NCBI GenBank assembly: GCA_037953625.1 | Contig: CM075652.1 | Coordinates: 35,334,501 to 35,398,500 of the forward strand | Length of the DNA stretch: 64,000 nucleotides | Source of the DNA: Crotalaria pallida | Taxonomy: Eukaryota > Streptophyta > Magnoliopsida > Fabales > Fabaceae | Direction: 5' to 3' | Part shown: in pieces, positions 35,086 to 46,770 of the stretch | How positions within the stretch are numbered: the first letter of the stretch is position 1 | Layout: every line of letters starts with the position of its first letter | Made by a program: the position numbers and the translations under genes | The notes under the pieces: model-generated | What the model saw: the letters and a program-made list of their open reading frames with translations, nothing else | What the model was told of the DNA's origin: nothing | Databases searched by the model: none

Positions 35086-36344
35086 CAAGGCCTTATTTTA
35101 AATTATTTAAATTTTATACTACCTGATTAATACTTTTATAAAACAACAATGATGTAAATTTTTTTTAATAAGAAAAACAATTATCATGTACTCCCAAAGA
35201 TAAAACTTACTAATTCAGGAATTACTAAAAAGTTAATGAAATTTTAAATACACGACAACAAAATATCGAAGGGTACTAAATCCAAATGTTACCCAATATC
35301 CAAACTACCTACATACATGTCAAAGCTATAATCTAGAACACATTTTTCATCTAGTCCTTGAATGAAAGACTCAGTGGGACTCATAGCTCTTCCAAATGGG
35401 CACTTGAAATTAATGTTTCCTCATCTGCAACAAATAAAATGCAAAATATCCATTAGTTCTACTTTGAATTGAAAACATATTCTATCTTGGAAAATAACAA
35501 GGCACAACAGATAACAAGAGAAATATCATTTACCTGAAAAATATAACTGTAAAGGGGTAAAAAAATTTCATAAACCAAAAATTTTTGGTTGCTTCGCTAT
35601 ACCTAAACCGGTTTTACAACGTTTGAACTTTTCTAAAATTGTTTAACAACTCATCAAGAGTAACAATAGCATCAACACCAAATTCAAATAATTGATACAT
35701 CTAAGAATATAAAGATAGAAAGCAAATGGCATTTCTCTCACGCGAAAATGTTTGAATCACTGAAAAAACAACATGTGTAAGGGTATGATACAATAGTAAG
35801 GGAGAGGGGGAAAACTCAACCCCAACAATAGTAACCAAGCAACATTAGGAAGCCCCTACCAAGAAAATCACATAAGCATTAACAGATATTTCTGATGGAG
35901 ATCAAGTATTGAAGTAAGTCACCTTTTAAATCTAAAAAAATAATGCATGTGTAGTCATTGGTATTGAATTAAGCTAAAACAAAAGTACCTGCAAAATGAG
36001 CCAAATTGACAACAATAAGAACTTGCAAAAAGAAATAGACAACCTAGCAACTAATTTTCACCATTTGATGAGCCCATATATGTAAAAAGAAATATCCATA
36101 TGTATTTTGCCATATATGTAACGTTACATAAGAATAATGGAAACATATATACCCAATTAGTGAAGCAAAGAATATCAAAACAAAACTCCTTAAATTTAAC
36201 AGGTCAAACTTTTAGAAGAGTTAGTCTTTGACATGGTATTAGAAATATGCTGATCAGGTGGTCAGAATTGTGATCCTTATTGCCTATATTCTTCTGAATA
36301 GAAGTGAATAATTTTAGCATATGGTAAAATAAGTATTATGTTAC
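35086..36344. other. Interior of the CACTA element, no coding sequence recognised
   Basis: AT-rich sequence with no ORF over 60 codons and no transposase motif. It continues after the LINE insertion at 36661-36862. Confidence 0.6.
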
Positions 36345-36360
36345 TAAGAGCTGCAACTTT

Positions 36361-36660
36361 TTTTTTTGGTAAACAAAAAAAATTCATTAACCACCTAATC
36401 ATGTTTATCATGTATGGCAGCTTGTGTTTATCATGTATGGATGAAAAGGAACCGAAGACTAATCACTGGGAAAGCTCAATCGCCTAATCATGTTTTCAGC
36501 TTGATTAAGAAGGAGATTGCAACTAGATATTATGTGTATTTTGATTCTTTTAGTAGAGTTTGCAATAATGTAATAGCTCATAGGATTTTAACTGAACTTT
36601 GATTTGTGATTGCTTCTCTTTCAACCCTACATAGTAGGTGGGGAAGTTGGGCATTCACGT
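36361..36660 (-). mobile_element. Truncated L1-type LINE with internal inversion (twin priming)
   Basis: A perfect 16-bp target duplication TAAGAGCTGCAACTTT flanks it (36345-36360 and 36661-36676). The left side starts with poly(T) then GGTAAAC, the complement of a GTTTACC-poly(A) LINE tail, so the 3' end points left. The right part, 36414-36602, encodes in the opposite (plus) direction the C-terminal end of a LINE ORF2-like protein. That structure is the known product of twin priming. Confidence 0.8.
36414..36602 (+). pseudogene. LINE ORF2 C-terminal fragment
   Basis: About 62 codons read MAACVYHVWMKRNRRLITGK...VFSLIKKEIATRYY and end at a stop. This resembles the C-terminal segment of plant L1 ORF2 proteins (a YHIW-x-RN motif followed by a KxEI region), downstream of reverse transcriptase. 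The catalytic part is absent, so it is a dead fragment. Confidence 0.75.
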
Positions 36661-37588
36661 TAAGAGCTGCAACTTTAGATTGAGGAGTACGTGTAAGTTA
36701 CTAAGATCTAAGAGATTAGCTACCAAGGTCTAAGAGATTAAAGATATCTCTTTATAATCCTTGAAAAGCATCATCTCTCATACACAATTAATTGTATAAG
36801 AATCATTTATTAAACAAAAGGCCAATCAAAAGATGCATTCATTGCACATCCTTCATAACAAGTGTGACACCCTTTTCCCAACCCAGGTAGATATTACAAT
36901 AGTTGAGTATTACTTTGTAAAATATATGGACTTGTGATTATATAAGAAAAATGTAGAAATAAAATTTTCTTTCAAGGCGGGTGCACAAAATACAACTTGG
37001 AACTCTTGGAGAGGATAACTTGAATTGTTTTCAATATTGTTTTGAATTCGGTGTTTACTAGGATAATAAAACCATTTCGTAATTTCTAATAGCATCGGTA
37101 CTTCTGAAAAGATATTTTCATAGTAAAGTTAGGTGATACTATCCATTTGTTTCCTTCGCGGAACTATACCATTTTCAAATAACATAGCCGAATTCTTTCG
37201 TATAACCTTCATCAGAGTAAGCGGAAATTATAGGACTATGTAGCTAATAGAAATATAAACATAGATTTTATATATATAAAAAGAGTCAAGTGATACATAG
37301 TCCCAGCATAAGTCTCCAAGGTCCAGATACAAGTCCATGACAGATCTATATCAAAATAGAACCATAATCCCTAGAGCTCTCAAAAGTATATCTACAAAAT
37401 ATACATCTCAAAAATATGGACTCTAGAGGTGGTCACATAGATCTGGTCGCATCAGTAGTAGTAGTGATAGTAGTAGCAGTCTCTAGGTAGAAGAAAGAAA
37501 CGTCATCATCATCAGCAGCAGCAGTATCTCCTCCACGGCATCCCTACACCGGATCCCCTGATCCTCATCATGTACCATATGCACATAC

Positions 37589-38062
37589 CTAGGGATCATC
37601 ATCCCTCCACTGACTCCCGGTAGAATGAACGATAGGCTCACCTCCGCTCTCGTCCTCCACGGGATCCTCCTCGATCTCGTCCGATGGAGAGCGTACCCTA
37701 CCACTGGGTACAGGGTCAGGAGATGGTGTGACCCTAACTGGTCTCCTCGGATCAGAAGGGGGAGTCTCCTCGCGGACGACTCTAGAAGAAAATGGGTGTG
37801 AGCGGGTAGGTCGAAAGCGAAAACTGTGATAAGAGCGAGCTGGTCGTGTGGGAGGTGGTCCATGATATGTGTAAAAAGGTGGTACGTGCATAGTGTATAT
37901 GATGGGAATCCTAAACCTACGAGGACGGAATCGAATCAACGGGTTCAGGTGGTAGAAGGTGACCTCTACCTCCCCCTTGAACACCGCACGATGGTCCTCG
38001 TAGATCCATGTGCCACTAGGAAGTGGCCGGATCTCGATGCAAGCGATGTAACTTGACATCAC
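37589..38062 (-). CDS. 157-codon Pro/Arg-rich ORF inside the G LTR, unknown
   Basis: The product starts MMSSYIACIEIRPLPSGTW, has a central Tyr/His/Pro-rich part, and ends in a Ser/Asp/Glu-rich tail. It lies 0.7-1.2 kb from the LTR 3' end, directly after a CTTGTAG acceptor-like site, sense to G. I do not recognise the family. The shared VExxPLxxGxW-like start with 9779-10021 hints at a common LTR-encoded peptide, but the match is short. Confidence 0.35.
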   Translation of the reverse strand: MMSSYIACIEIRPLPSGTWIYEDHRAVFKGEVEVTFYHLNPLIRFRPRRFRIPIIYTMHVPPFYTYHGPPPTRPARSYHSFRFRPTRSHPFSSRVVREETPPSDPRRPVRVTPSPDPVPSGRVRSPSDEIEEDPVEDESGGEPIVHSTGSQWRDDDP

Positions 38063-38804
38063 CTACAAGGGCATAGGGGTAAGCAATTCTATACACATAA
38101 TCAATAGAGTATAAATATGCGAACAATATAAATGTAAATTTATGCAACAATAAACAACAAGCACATTTAGCATTTAGCAGTTAAGGAATGCAAGTAGGAT
38201 GCTCATACTGGTTCCATTTATCAATATTGTCTTAGATGAGTGGCATGATGTATGATCCTAGCTCTCAAGGCTATCTCCATCATTCTATAACACTCTCTGA
38301 CATCCATCCTTTACTCTGTCCAGCACTCACCAGTGCGTTGTACTCCTAGGTGTACAACATTCGTACATTCACCAAGAATGTACACGACAAGCTTGGAATC
38401 CTTGCCACCCGAGCAATGTTATAACGTGCCACCCGAGCAACGTACCATCATCCAAACGGCCCGTCATCCAAACGGTATAACCATATCAGCATCTCACTAT
38501 GCCGACCACGTCGTCAACCATAACGTGTCATCAAGTGAGCCGTCAATTGGCACTCCCAGAGGCCCTCCTCATGTTACCAAAACATGATAAACGCTCTATC
38601 ATCCAACTCCAGAATGAATGCATTATTTTCAAGCTTAAAGGAAATTGGTTAATATATTACGTGCCACCCGAGCAACGTTCCGTCATCCAAATGGTATACT
38701 TATATTAATCAATTTCTTTTAAGTCCAGATCCCTTGGATTATGGTTATTTAATTATTTAATCAAATGATTCAGAATTAAAAATTGTGTTTTTAAGATTCT
38801 GGGT

Positions 38805-39130
38805 AAACTACTCGAGTGTTCTTCAAAAGACTCGAGTGTTCTTCAACTATTTCCAGATTACTCGAGTGTTCTTCAGAAGACTCGAGTGTTCATGTCTTTC
38901 TGGGGATTTGGGTTTCAGATTCATCAAAATACTCGAGCAGTTCATGAATACTCGAGTGTTCTTTATCAATTCCAGAACACTCGAATGACCCCTGCATTAC
39001 TTGAGTGGTTTACCTTAACATATCCCCATGCATCAATTGATACTCGAGTTCTGGGCCTGGTACTCGAGTGTTCTTGCACAAAATACACTGTTTTATCAAA
39101 AATTTACTCGAGTAACCAGCCAAGTACTCA
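38805..39130. repeat. ACTCGAGT palindrome island in the G LTR
   Basis: About ten copies of ACTCGAGT or near variants, often in the longer form ACTCGAGTGTTCTTC. A second smaller cluster, AATACTCGAGTATT twice, lies at 40168-40200 near the LTR start. Confidence 0.85.
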
Positions 39131-40445
39131 AGTCTTTTCTTGCAGAACAGACTGGAATCTTGGTTTTAACATACCATTTTCAATTCTAACCATTTTTAGC
39201 CCAATCTAATGATCAACAGAGTTCATATACCATATATTAAACATGTTACAACACTTACCACATATCAAATTACAAATTTGACATAAAATCACAAGATTAT
39301 GCATGAAACATACAATTTCACAACTTAACATCTCAATTTGCAAAATACTCAACAAACTTGTGAAATAATGTTCATTACAGTTTACATGCATCATATGAAA
39401 CTTGCTCCAAACAACCATAGAGCATGAGTTGGTCTCCAAACCAAAGTTCCTATTCAATCTAAGCCCTTAGAGCCTCTTGGTGGCTCTCTAATGAAAATCA
39501 TGGAATTTAAACTCTATCTAGTGCATAAAACAACTTCCCCTTACCTCTCAAACGTGACTCAACAATAGAATTTGCAAGAAGAAGCTCCACAGCACCAAAA
39601 CCTCTTCAAGCATCACATGCAGGACAGTTTTGAGTGGAGGTCCAAAATTGAATTGGTTGACACATAGAACAGCAATAAGAATTGGGGAAATTTGTTTCTC
39701 TAAACTCTATGCAACACATACTAGCTATAGAAACCGAATTGAGACTCAAAGGATTCGTGAGCTTACCAAAAATCGAATTCAAAGTGAGCTCCGAAAACTG
39801 GTTGACAGCAACAAGCTCCAACTTTCGAGCTCCAAATCTTCCACCACACTCACTCTCAACTCACGAATTTGATATCTATACAAAGCTCGAGATGTGAACT
39901 TTGTATTAGTGTATAGTTTGCAACTTAACTCTAAGCACAGAGGGAGAATCAAAGTGAAGAACTCAGGAACCCTAACTTCAACACCCAACTCGAATTTGAC
40001 CAAATACTTCAACAATTCGGTGTTGATTGGCTTTTATAGACATAGAATGAGTTCATGCATGGCGACACGACGCCAATGAAGTGTTGATGATGGAGTATTC
40101 GTGTCAACGGAGGGGAATCGGTGATGGTGACTCACCAAACGCACTAACTCGGGCAACTCTGACCAGAATACTCGAGTATTCAAGAAAATACTCGAGTATT
40201 TTGCCCAATTTTGAAAAATAATAATTTTATTTACTTTCCCTCCAAAATCTTTCCTATATTTACTTCTAGGTCCCAACCCAGGGACTAATATGCCAAATAT
40301 TTATTTTATACATAATAAATTCACACACATTTCCTAACTTCATAAACACAGATTTTAATCACGGATTAAAATAGAAATCATTAATTATAATTAATTTTAT
40401 AATTAACATTTCATTAATCGGGGATTAAAACTTTGGGGTGTTACA

Positions 40446-40460
40446 CTACTCCCCCACTTA
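40446..40460 (-). promoter_or_regulatory. G polypurine tract
   Basis: The minus strand reads TAAGTGGGGGAGTAG directly before the 3' LTR, preceded by ATTTCGGGGACGAAATTCC. The same pattern precedes the 3' LTRs of E2 and E3 and is typical of chromoviruses. Confidence 0.85.
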
Positions 40461-40487
40461 CAAGGAATTTCGTCCCCGAAATTCAAC

Positions 40488-41627
40488 TTATACAAACAAT
40501 TCAGGATAGTCCTGGCGCATCTTATCCTCTAATTCCCAAGATGCTTCCATCACATTGCCACAAACCCAGACAACTTTGACCAGACGAATATCCTTCCCTC
40601 TAAGCTGCTTGACTCTTCGGTCTTCAATGCGAATAGGCATGGCTTCAAAGGTTAGGTTCTCATGAATCTCTAGGTCATCGGGTTGGATTCGAAGGACAAT
40701 GGTGGGGTCATGGACATACCTTTTCAACTGAGACACATGGAATACATTATGAAGATTAGCTAACGATGGGGGCAGGGCTAATTGGTAAGCTACTGGACCG
40801 AATCTTTTAAGAATTTGGTAAGGACCAATAAACTTAGGTGATAGTTTCTGGGTTTTCAAGGCTCTACTAACACCTTTGGTTGGTACTATTCTAATGAACA
40901 CATAGTCTCCTTCAGCAAGCTCCAAAGGTTTCCTCCTCCTATCAGCGTAGCTCTTCTGTCTACTTTGAGCAGTCTTCATCTTCTCTTGTATCATCTTGAT
41001 CTTCTCAGTTGTCTCTTGCACAAAATCTGGTCCAACCAGAGAATTCTCCCCCACTTGAAACCATCATAACGGTGTCTGACACTTCCTTCCGTATAGAGCT
41101 TCAAATGGTGCCATGCCGATGCTCATGTGGTAACTATTGTTGTAAGTGAATTCCACGAGCGGAAACATTTGCTCCCAATTCCCTTGACCTTCCAAAATAC
41201 AAGCTCTTAAGATGTCCTCCAATGACTGAATAGTCCTCTCCGTTTGACCATCAGTCTACGGATGATATGCAGAACTCAGCTTCAATCTTGAACCCAAGGC
41301 TCTATGTAGATCTTGCCAAAACTTCGATGTAAACCTCGGATCACGATCTGACACGATACTTGATGGTACCCCATGCAGATGAACAACTTCCTTGATATAC
41401 AACTGAGTGAGCTTTTCCAAAGAGTAGCGCATATTAACGGGAATAAAATGCGTCGACTTGGTCAAACGATCCACGATCACCCAGATTGCATCATGACCAG
41501 TAGCTGTCCTTGGCAATCCTGACACGAAATCCATCGAGATACTATCCCATTTCCATAATGGAATTTCCAAGGGAAGTAACTCTCCTCCTGGCCTTTGATG
41601 TTCCACCTTAGCCTTCTGACACACCAA
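40488..41627 (-). pseudogene. G integrase with chromodomain-like C-terminus, broken
   Basis: One frame runs from 41627 to 40488. It starts within the zinc finger (LVCQKAKVEHQRPGG). The core follows with SMDFVSGLP (first Asp), SDRDPRFTSKFW (second Asp) and the HP*TDGQTER region. The C-terminal part has NVFHVSQLKRYVHDP and ends in a chromodomain-like segment (KVVWVCGNVMEASWELEDKM...YPELF). Nonsense codons are a TAG at 41256-41258, in place of Gln in HPQTDGQ, and a TGA near 41066. The chromodomain places G among chromoviruses, which use it to target chromatin. Upstream pol is missing. Confidence 0.88.
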
Positions 41628-41776
41628 ACTTGTAGTGCTATTTTTACCTCTTTTGCTTCATGGTGCACTCTCTCTCCTCCATAGCCATTGGATCTTTCTT
41701 TCTCATCAAGGTTAAGGTAAGAAGGAGGCCTTACCTTTATTTATGACATGATTTATAGGTTGTTTATAGTGGTGAC

Positions 41777-43291
41777 TGTTAGAATCGGCCTCAAACCTCG
41801 AGAGGGGGGCGAATCGAGTTTTATTAATTTTATCGGAAATTACTCGAACGTTAGAAAAATTGTTTTATGGAGAGATTAAACTTTTGAGCGTGAAGGCGAA
41901 GCGATAGGTATATAAATAAAATAGAGTAGCGCGGAAATGATTTATACAAAATAGTGCGGAAAATAAAGAGATAAGGGAAGAGGAACACACAAACCAATTT
42001 TATACTGGTTCAGTCTTTCCATTAAAAGACCTACGTCCAGTCCCCAAGCGACCCGTTTGAGCTTTTTATAACCTTTGAATTGAGCCGCACCCAATTACAA
42101 CCAAGAGCGCCCCGCACACTACTAGGAACCTCCGTTCGCTAGGGACCTCAAATAAAACACAAGGGTTCCTCACCCTATGAACGTGCCACATGTTCCACTA
42201 AGGGATCTACTCCCTACAACTATGGTTGAGTATGATGGATATGAGAGTGATTACAATTTGTTTTGTTCATACAACAATATAGTTCTATAAAAATGAAGTT
42301 AGATCACAAGTATGTAGGCCAAAATAAGGTTTTTCTCTTCAAGAAAAATATGAACGATGAAGAACTTGTTCAGGGAGAAGAAGAAGAAGAAGCACATGAA
42401 TTTTTTGATCAAAGAATACAAAACTGGGATAAGTCAAAACTAATTAGGAAAATCAAATAAGTAAGATTAAGTTTTTGAAATCAACAATAAATCAAAAAGA
42501 TTTCAGAATTAAAATAAAATAGAATAAAATAAATTTTAAAATCAAAAACAAATAAAATAGATTTAGAAAATAAATCCAAGATTTGATTTTCAAAACAAAT
42601 AAGGAAATAATTCAAAAAGATATTTAAATTCGAATTTTGAAAATAAATCAGAATCAATTATGTAAAAACAAATTTGGAAACATTTAAGATTGATTCTGAC
42701 ACGGATATCAATAAAAAAGTAATCAATTACTTATCCAAGGTAATCGATTATCCCTTTTCTGTGAAAACAGTGAAATTCATTTTTAAGAAAGTAATCGATT
42801 ATTTAAAACAAGGTAATCGATTATCTGCTTCCTGTGAGAAAAGTAATCGATTATAAAATAAGGTAATCGATTATTTATAATTAAAAATCCCAGGTCACAA
42901 CTGAGAAACATAGTAATCGATTATCCAGGAGAGGTAATCGATTACTTTGGCTTATTTTCATAAAATTGATTTTCTAAAGCAGAGTATGTAACCATAGGTT
43001 TTCAAAAACATTTTTACCAGAAAATCTAACTTAAAACGATTTCAAAAACATTCCTTTTCTTATCCTTAACTTAAACTTATTTTGGCCATTATACACTTGT
43101 AAGAAAAACTTCATTAAATTACAATTGTTCCTATGGGCAAAGCTTCTAACTTAAATACTCTATTTTCTTGAACTTGAGCCTTGAGCTTGATAGAGCTTGA
43201 TAGTTAGACCTTGTTTGTTATCATCAAAACAATCTTCTAGAAGTCTTCTAGCATAACTCTTTATGTCCTTGAAAAAGCTTGACTTCCAACA
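41777..43291 (-). repeat. Solo LTR of a copia-type (SIRE/Maximus-like) element, 1515 bp
   Basis: It starts TGTTAGAATCGG and ends CTTCCAACA. The flanks are GTGAC (41772-41776) and GTGGC (43292-43296), a target duplication with one difference. Removing it restores GTTTATAGTGGTGACTAGG, present in the related E3 LTR. The motifs CTCGAGAGGGGGGCGAATCG near the left end and TTATCATCAAAAC near the right end resemble, read on the minus strand, SIRE-type LTRs, and a minus-strand TTATAAAAAG box lies near 42065. The family call is from memory of such LTRs and is moderate. Confidence 0.7.
42711..42960. repeat. GTAATCGATTAC palindrome cluster in the copia-like solo LTR
   Basis: About nine copies of (A/G)GTAATCGATTA(T/C) or close variants occur within 250 bp, spaced irregularly (roughly 15-40 bp). 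The core TAATCGATTA is the same as in LTR D, an element of a different superfamily. Confidence 0.88.
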
Positions 43292-43839
43292 GTGGCTAGG
43301 AGTAGAAAAGATTAGTTAAGATGATAAACAATAGGGTAGTTAATGTTGTCAATAAGTTAAGAATGAAAATAAAGAGAATGAAATTAATTGAATGTTGTGA
43401 ACATATATGTTGTATGATGAAGTATGTAATATGTGAAATTATAATGGAAATGTTAAATGATGGGTAATGAAGGAAGAAATTATAGGTAAATAAAGATAAT
43501 AAATAGAGTAGAAGAATGTAGGAAATGAACCCACTAAATTTTTTGTAATATTATGTGTAAATGAATTGTGTTATTATGTATGACTGAGGATATGTGTGAA
43601 GTGTATGGGGGATTGGGTCTTGAAAATGAACCAAGATATAGTAATTAATAAGTATCACAAATTAAGGGATAAATTGGGATGTATGTGATGAATGTATAAA
43701 TGATTGATAACGAGAATAATACTAAAGAACATAGAATGTTACAAAGAGACGTAAACAAGATTAAGAACCGATTAATAAGTAAGTAATGAAAGGAAAGAGA
43801 GACGCGAGTAACTAAAAGAAGACTAAAGATAAGAAAAGA

Positions 43840-43946
43840 AAGCATGAGAAAAGAAAGAAAAGAACTAAATGAGAAAAGAAAGAAAAGATTTAATGAGAAG
43901 AGAAAGAAAATACTTAATGAGAAAAGAAAGAAAAGACTTAAAGATA
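43840..43946. repeat. Purine-rich tandem repeat in D
   Basis: Four imperfect units of about 27 bp (AATGAGAAAAGAAAGAAAAGA-type). They produce a Lys/Arg-rich open frame with no sign of being a gene. Confidence 0.8.
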
Positions 43947-43964
43947 AGTGGAAGAAGAACAAGG

Positions 43965-44445
43965 GCACACGGTCCGTTGGACTCTGTCGAAAAACACAAC
44001 CCAGACGGTCTGTTGGACTCTGGGGATAATAAATGGAAAATATGAATATATCGGCAGACTGTCTATTGGACTCTGTCGAAGCACAACCCGGACGGTCTAT
44101 TGGACTCTGGGGATAATTAATGAAAAGATGGATATATCGGCAGACAATCTATTGGACTCCATCGAAGCAAAATCCAGACGGTCTGTTGGACTCTAGGGAT
44201 CATTAGTGCAACTCGGACGGTCTATTGGACTCCGAGGAAATAATTAAAAACAACTCAGACGCTCTATTAGACTCTGGGGATAATTAATAAAAGAACGAAT
44301 TCGACGGATGATCTGTTGGACTCTCTCGAAGCGCAACCCAAACGGTCTGTTGGATTTTGGGGATTAATAGCGCAACTCGGACGGTCTATTGTGCTCTGGG
44401 GATAATTAAACCCAACCTAGACGGTCTGTTGGACTCTGAGAATGG
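43965..44445. repeat. Hairpin array in D with covarying stems
   Basis: About eleven units share a core GACGGTCTGTTGGACT, with arms that pair. Examples: CCCAGA (44000-44005) with TCTGGG (44019-44024); CTCGGA (44212-44217) with TCCGAG (44231-44236); CCCAAA (44337-44342) with TTTGGG (44356-44361). The core itself can form GTC-TGTTG-GAC. Units are separated by AT-rich spacers containing GGATAATTAAT. Confidence 0.88.
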
Positions 44446-46560
44446 CTAATGAAAAGGAAAAGAAAGAGAATAAAGGAAAGAATTAGATGAACTGGAAAGA
44501 GAACTACGAATGCAAAGAGATATAAGAATAAGAGAAAAGTAAAGAGAATTAAGTGTTGGAACCTAAATAAGAAAGGTAGACCTAAGTAAAGAAAAGTAAG
44601 AGTTAAAAGGGAAATGAATGAGATTGAATGTATGTATGAATATGTTTATGGTGTGTTAATAATAATGTTAGACTTAACTTATTATTATGACTTTTTAGAA
44701 GTTATTTCCTAAGTTCTATGTAATGCTACCCTTCTTGCTAATTATTTACAGGTACAGAAGGAGTTTACACAAGTTATGGCCGAGCAGAAGTACACTCCAC
44801 ATCGTGGAGTGTAAATTGTTAGTTGGGTGACCATATGTATTGGTCCGGGGTTTTAAATTAGAGATGTTGGAAACCAACAAGAGGCCTAACAATCGAGTAG
44901 AGGGGGGTGAATAGGAGATTGAAGCTAATATGACAATTTTTCGATTTATTGAAACTTAACTGAGTGTTGTTCACTGTTTGAAAATAAAAGCCGAGCGATA
45001 ACCGAGCGGACAGGGTTAAACGATTAACCAAATAGATGAACAGATTGGTTAATCGGTTAACCGAGCTGCTTCGAAGCCGAGCTTTGAGAACAACACTCAA
45101 GGCCGAGCTACGAGACTTACGTTTAAAAACTTGGATGCTCGAAATACAGCGGAAAACACTTAAGCAAGTACTGCAACAGGAAATCGATAAAGAAATTAAA
45201 TGAACACCCGAGATTTATCCTGGTTCACTCTCACCCTGAGAGCTAGTCCAATCCCCTCTAAAAACCTTTTAGAGAGCTTTTACTAAAAATCGATTTTCTG
45301 GGTTACAAAGAGGATTTACAAGAGACTACCCCTCTAAACCTATCCAGCCAACCGAGTGTACCAAACTCGTGACAAACTACCCAACAACAAATCGATGACC
45401 AAAGAACCTCTTTGGAACCTTTTTAACAGAGAGCTTTCTCGATCAGAGACCAGCTCCTTACAACAGCCTATGCAATGAAGAATATAACGAAAATGAATGG
45501 CTCCAATTCGAAACACTCTTCGAATGCTTATGAAAGATTGAAGTTCAAGAGTGAGTTTATTTTATGAAGGGAAATCACAGAGAAGAAATAAGTTGAACTT
45601 AGAGTTAGGATTTGAAAATTTATATCTCTAAGTTCTTGAGAAGATTCAAATGATCTTCTTCTCTGTGAGTTTTAGATTCTGCTCTTGTTTTTCGAAAGAG
45701 AATGAACTTGAGGTTCAAAGAAAATTGTTCTTGTAAAGTCCCACTGTAACCGTTGAAAGGTACCCCTTTTATAAGCTCCTCTGTTTTCCAAAAAAGAAAG
45801 AGAGAGAGCGAGCTGTACGGAAAGCAATGGGGTTTCCAACGGCTATATTCTGAAAAGCAGAGCAATGATGGAGACCCTTCACCAACCTTTGACTTTAACT
45901 CATTTTGAATTTCAAACTTGTTACTTGGTTGGAGTTAAAATCCTAGACTTTCTACCCAGACTCAACGGTAATAAAAAGGACGGACAAGCTGAGCAGAGTC
46001 TGAAGGTTGAAGTTGTCGAAGATGGACAGAGATAGCCGAGCTTGAGTTTCGAGCTTGGTCTTGGATTTGTGTTGCCGAGCTTGAGCTTTGAAGAACAGAT
46101 CCAAGTTTTGGCCTTTGATTAAGGCTCGTGCTTAATCCGAGCTTATTGATCTTTCTGATGTTGTGGCTTCTTTCAACATTCCGGGTATGTGCCGTGTAAC
46201 ATCCCTAATTTAATCCCAAATATAATTAGTGAATTAGTAAGCTTAAAGTGGAAGGAATGGGTAGATTAATTGATTAAAGAATTTTGGGAGCAAGGTGAGT
46301 AGTAATTATAAGTATTAGGGGTTGTGTAGGAGACATTGGTAGCAAGGGGCAAAATTATCGAAGCGAAATCGGGAGTTAAATCGGCGTTTTAAATGTTAGA
46401 AATTAGCCGAAAAGAGAAAATTTGGAATTTATTATAGGATGCTAAGAAATCAAATTCCACCGTTGGATATGAATTTTAAGGGGTTAAGAAGCTTGTCTAA
46501 AAATTTGGGCTCGATCCGACGGTTAACGAATAAGTTATGGCGAATCGAAGTCTGGAATCA

Positions 46561-46770
46561 CTGGTGCACGCCCAGGCGCACTAGTGCACGCCCAAGCGCA
46601 CCAGGGTGCATCAGATGCACCAACTCAGGTGCTTGGGCGCTCAGGCGCGCCACACCGGTGCCCAGGCGTGCGACAGAACCTCCAACACGCACCAGATGCG
46701 CTGAACACGCGCGCATGAGGCGCCTCACCCCGCGCCCAGGCGTGCGGGCGCGACAGATCAGCACCAGCGC
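46561..46770. repeat. GC-rich palindrome island in the E3 LTR
   Basis: Many overlapping CGCCCAGGCGC, GCACTAGTGC and GGTGCATCAGATGCACC motifs in an otherwise AT-rich LTR. The equivalent in the 3' LTR is at about 59885-60095. The position from the LTR start (about 370 bp) matches the palindrome island in D. Confidence 0.8.

Larger units (their letters stand above)
36863..40445 (-). repeat. G 3' LTR (3583 bp)
   Basis: It begins TGTGACACCC at 36863 and ends GGGGTGTTACA at 40445, minus-oriented. It contains a protein-like ORF (37589-38062), two copies of an ACGTGCCACCCGAGCAACGT motif (near 38430 and 38660) and two clusters of ACTCGAGT palindromes (38805-39130 and 40168-40200). Confidence 0.82.
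36863..41627 (-). mobile_element. G: 5'-truncated chromovirus (Tekay-like), minus strand
   Basis: G consists of a 3' LTR (36863-40445), a polypurine tract, and the end of pol (integrase with a chromodomain-like C-terminus). Gag, protease, reverse transcriptase, the 5' LTR and the primer site are missing. Its break at 41627 coincides with the putative CACTA terminus. The left flank is ACAAG (36858-36862); no right partner is visible. Confidence 0.8.
34762..41636 (+). mobile_element. CACTA (En/Spm) transposon, non-autonomous, with later insertions and a damaged right end
   Basis: The left end is CACTACAAGAAATTCAGCG. The next 300 bp hold many copies of CCCTCGGTAA and its complement TTACCGAGGG in both orientations, the subterminal repeats typical of CACTA elements. 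The right end is placed at CTTGTAGTG (41628-41636), which matches only 9 bp of the left terminus and directly abuts integrase coding of element G. The flanking 3-mers are CAA and CTA, so the target duplication is not exact. No transposase is recognised. The left end is secure and the right end is uncertain. Confidence 0.7.
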
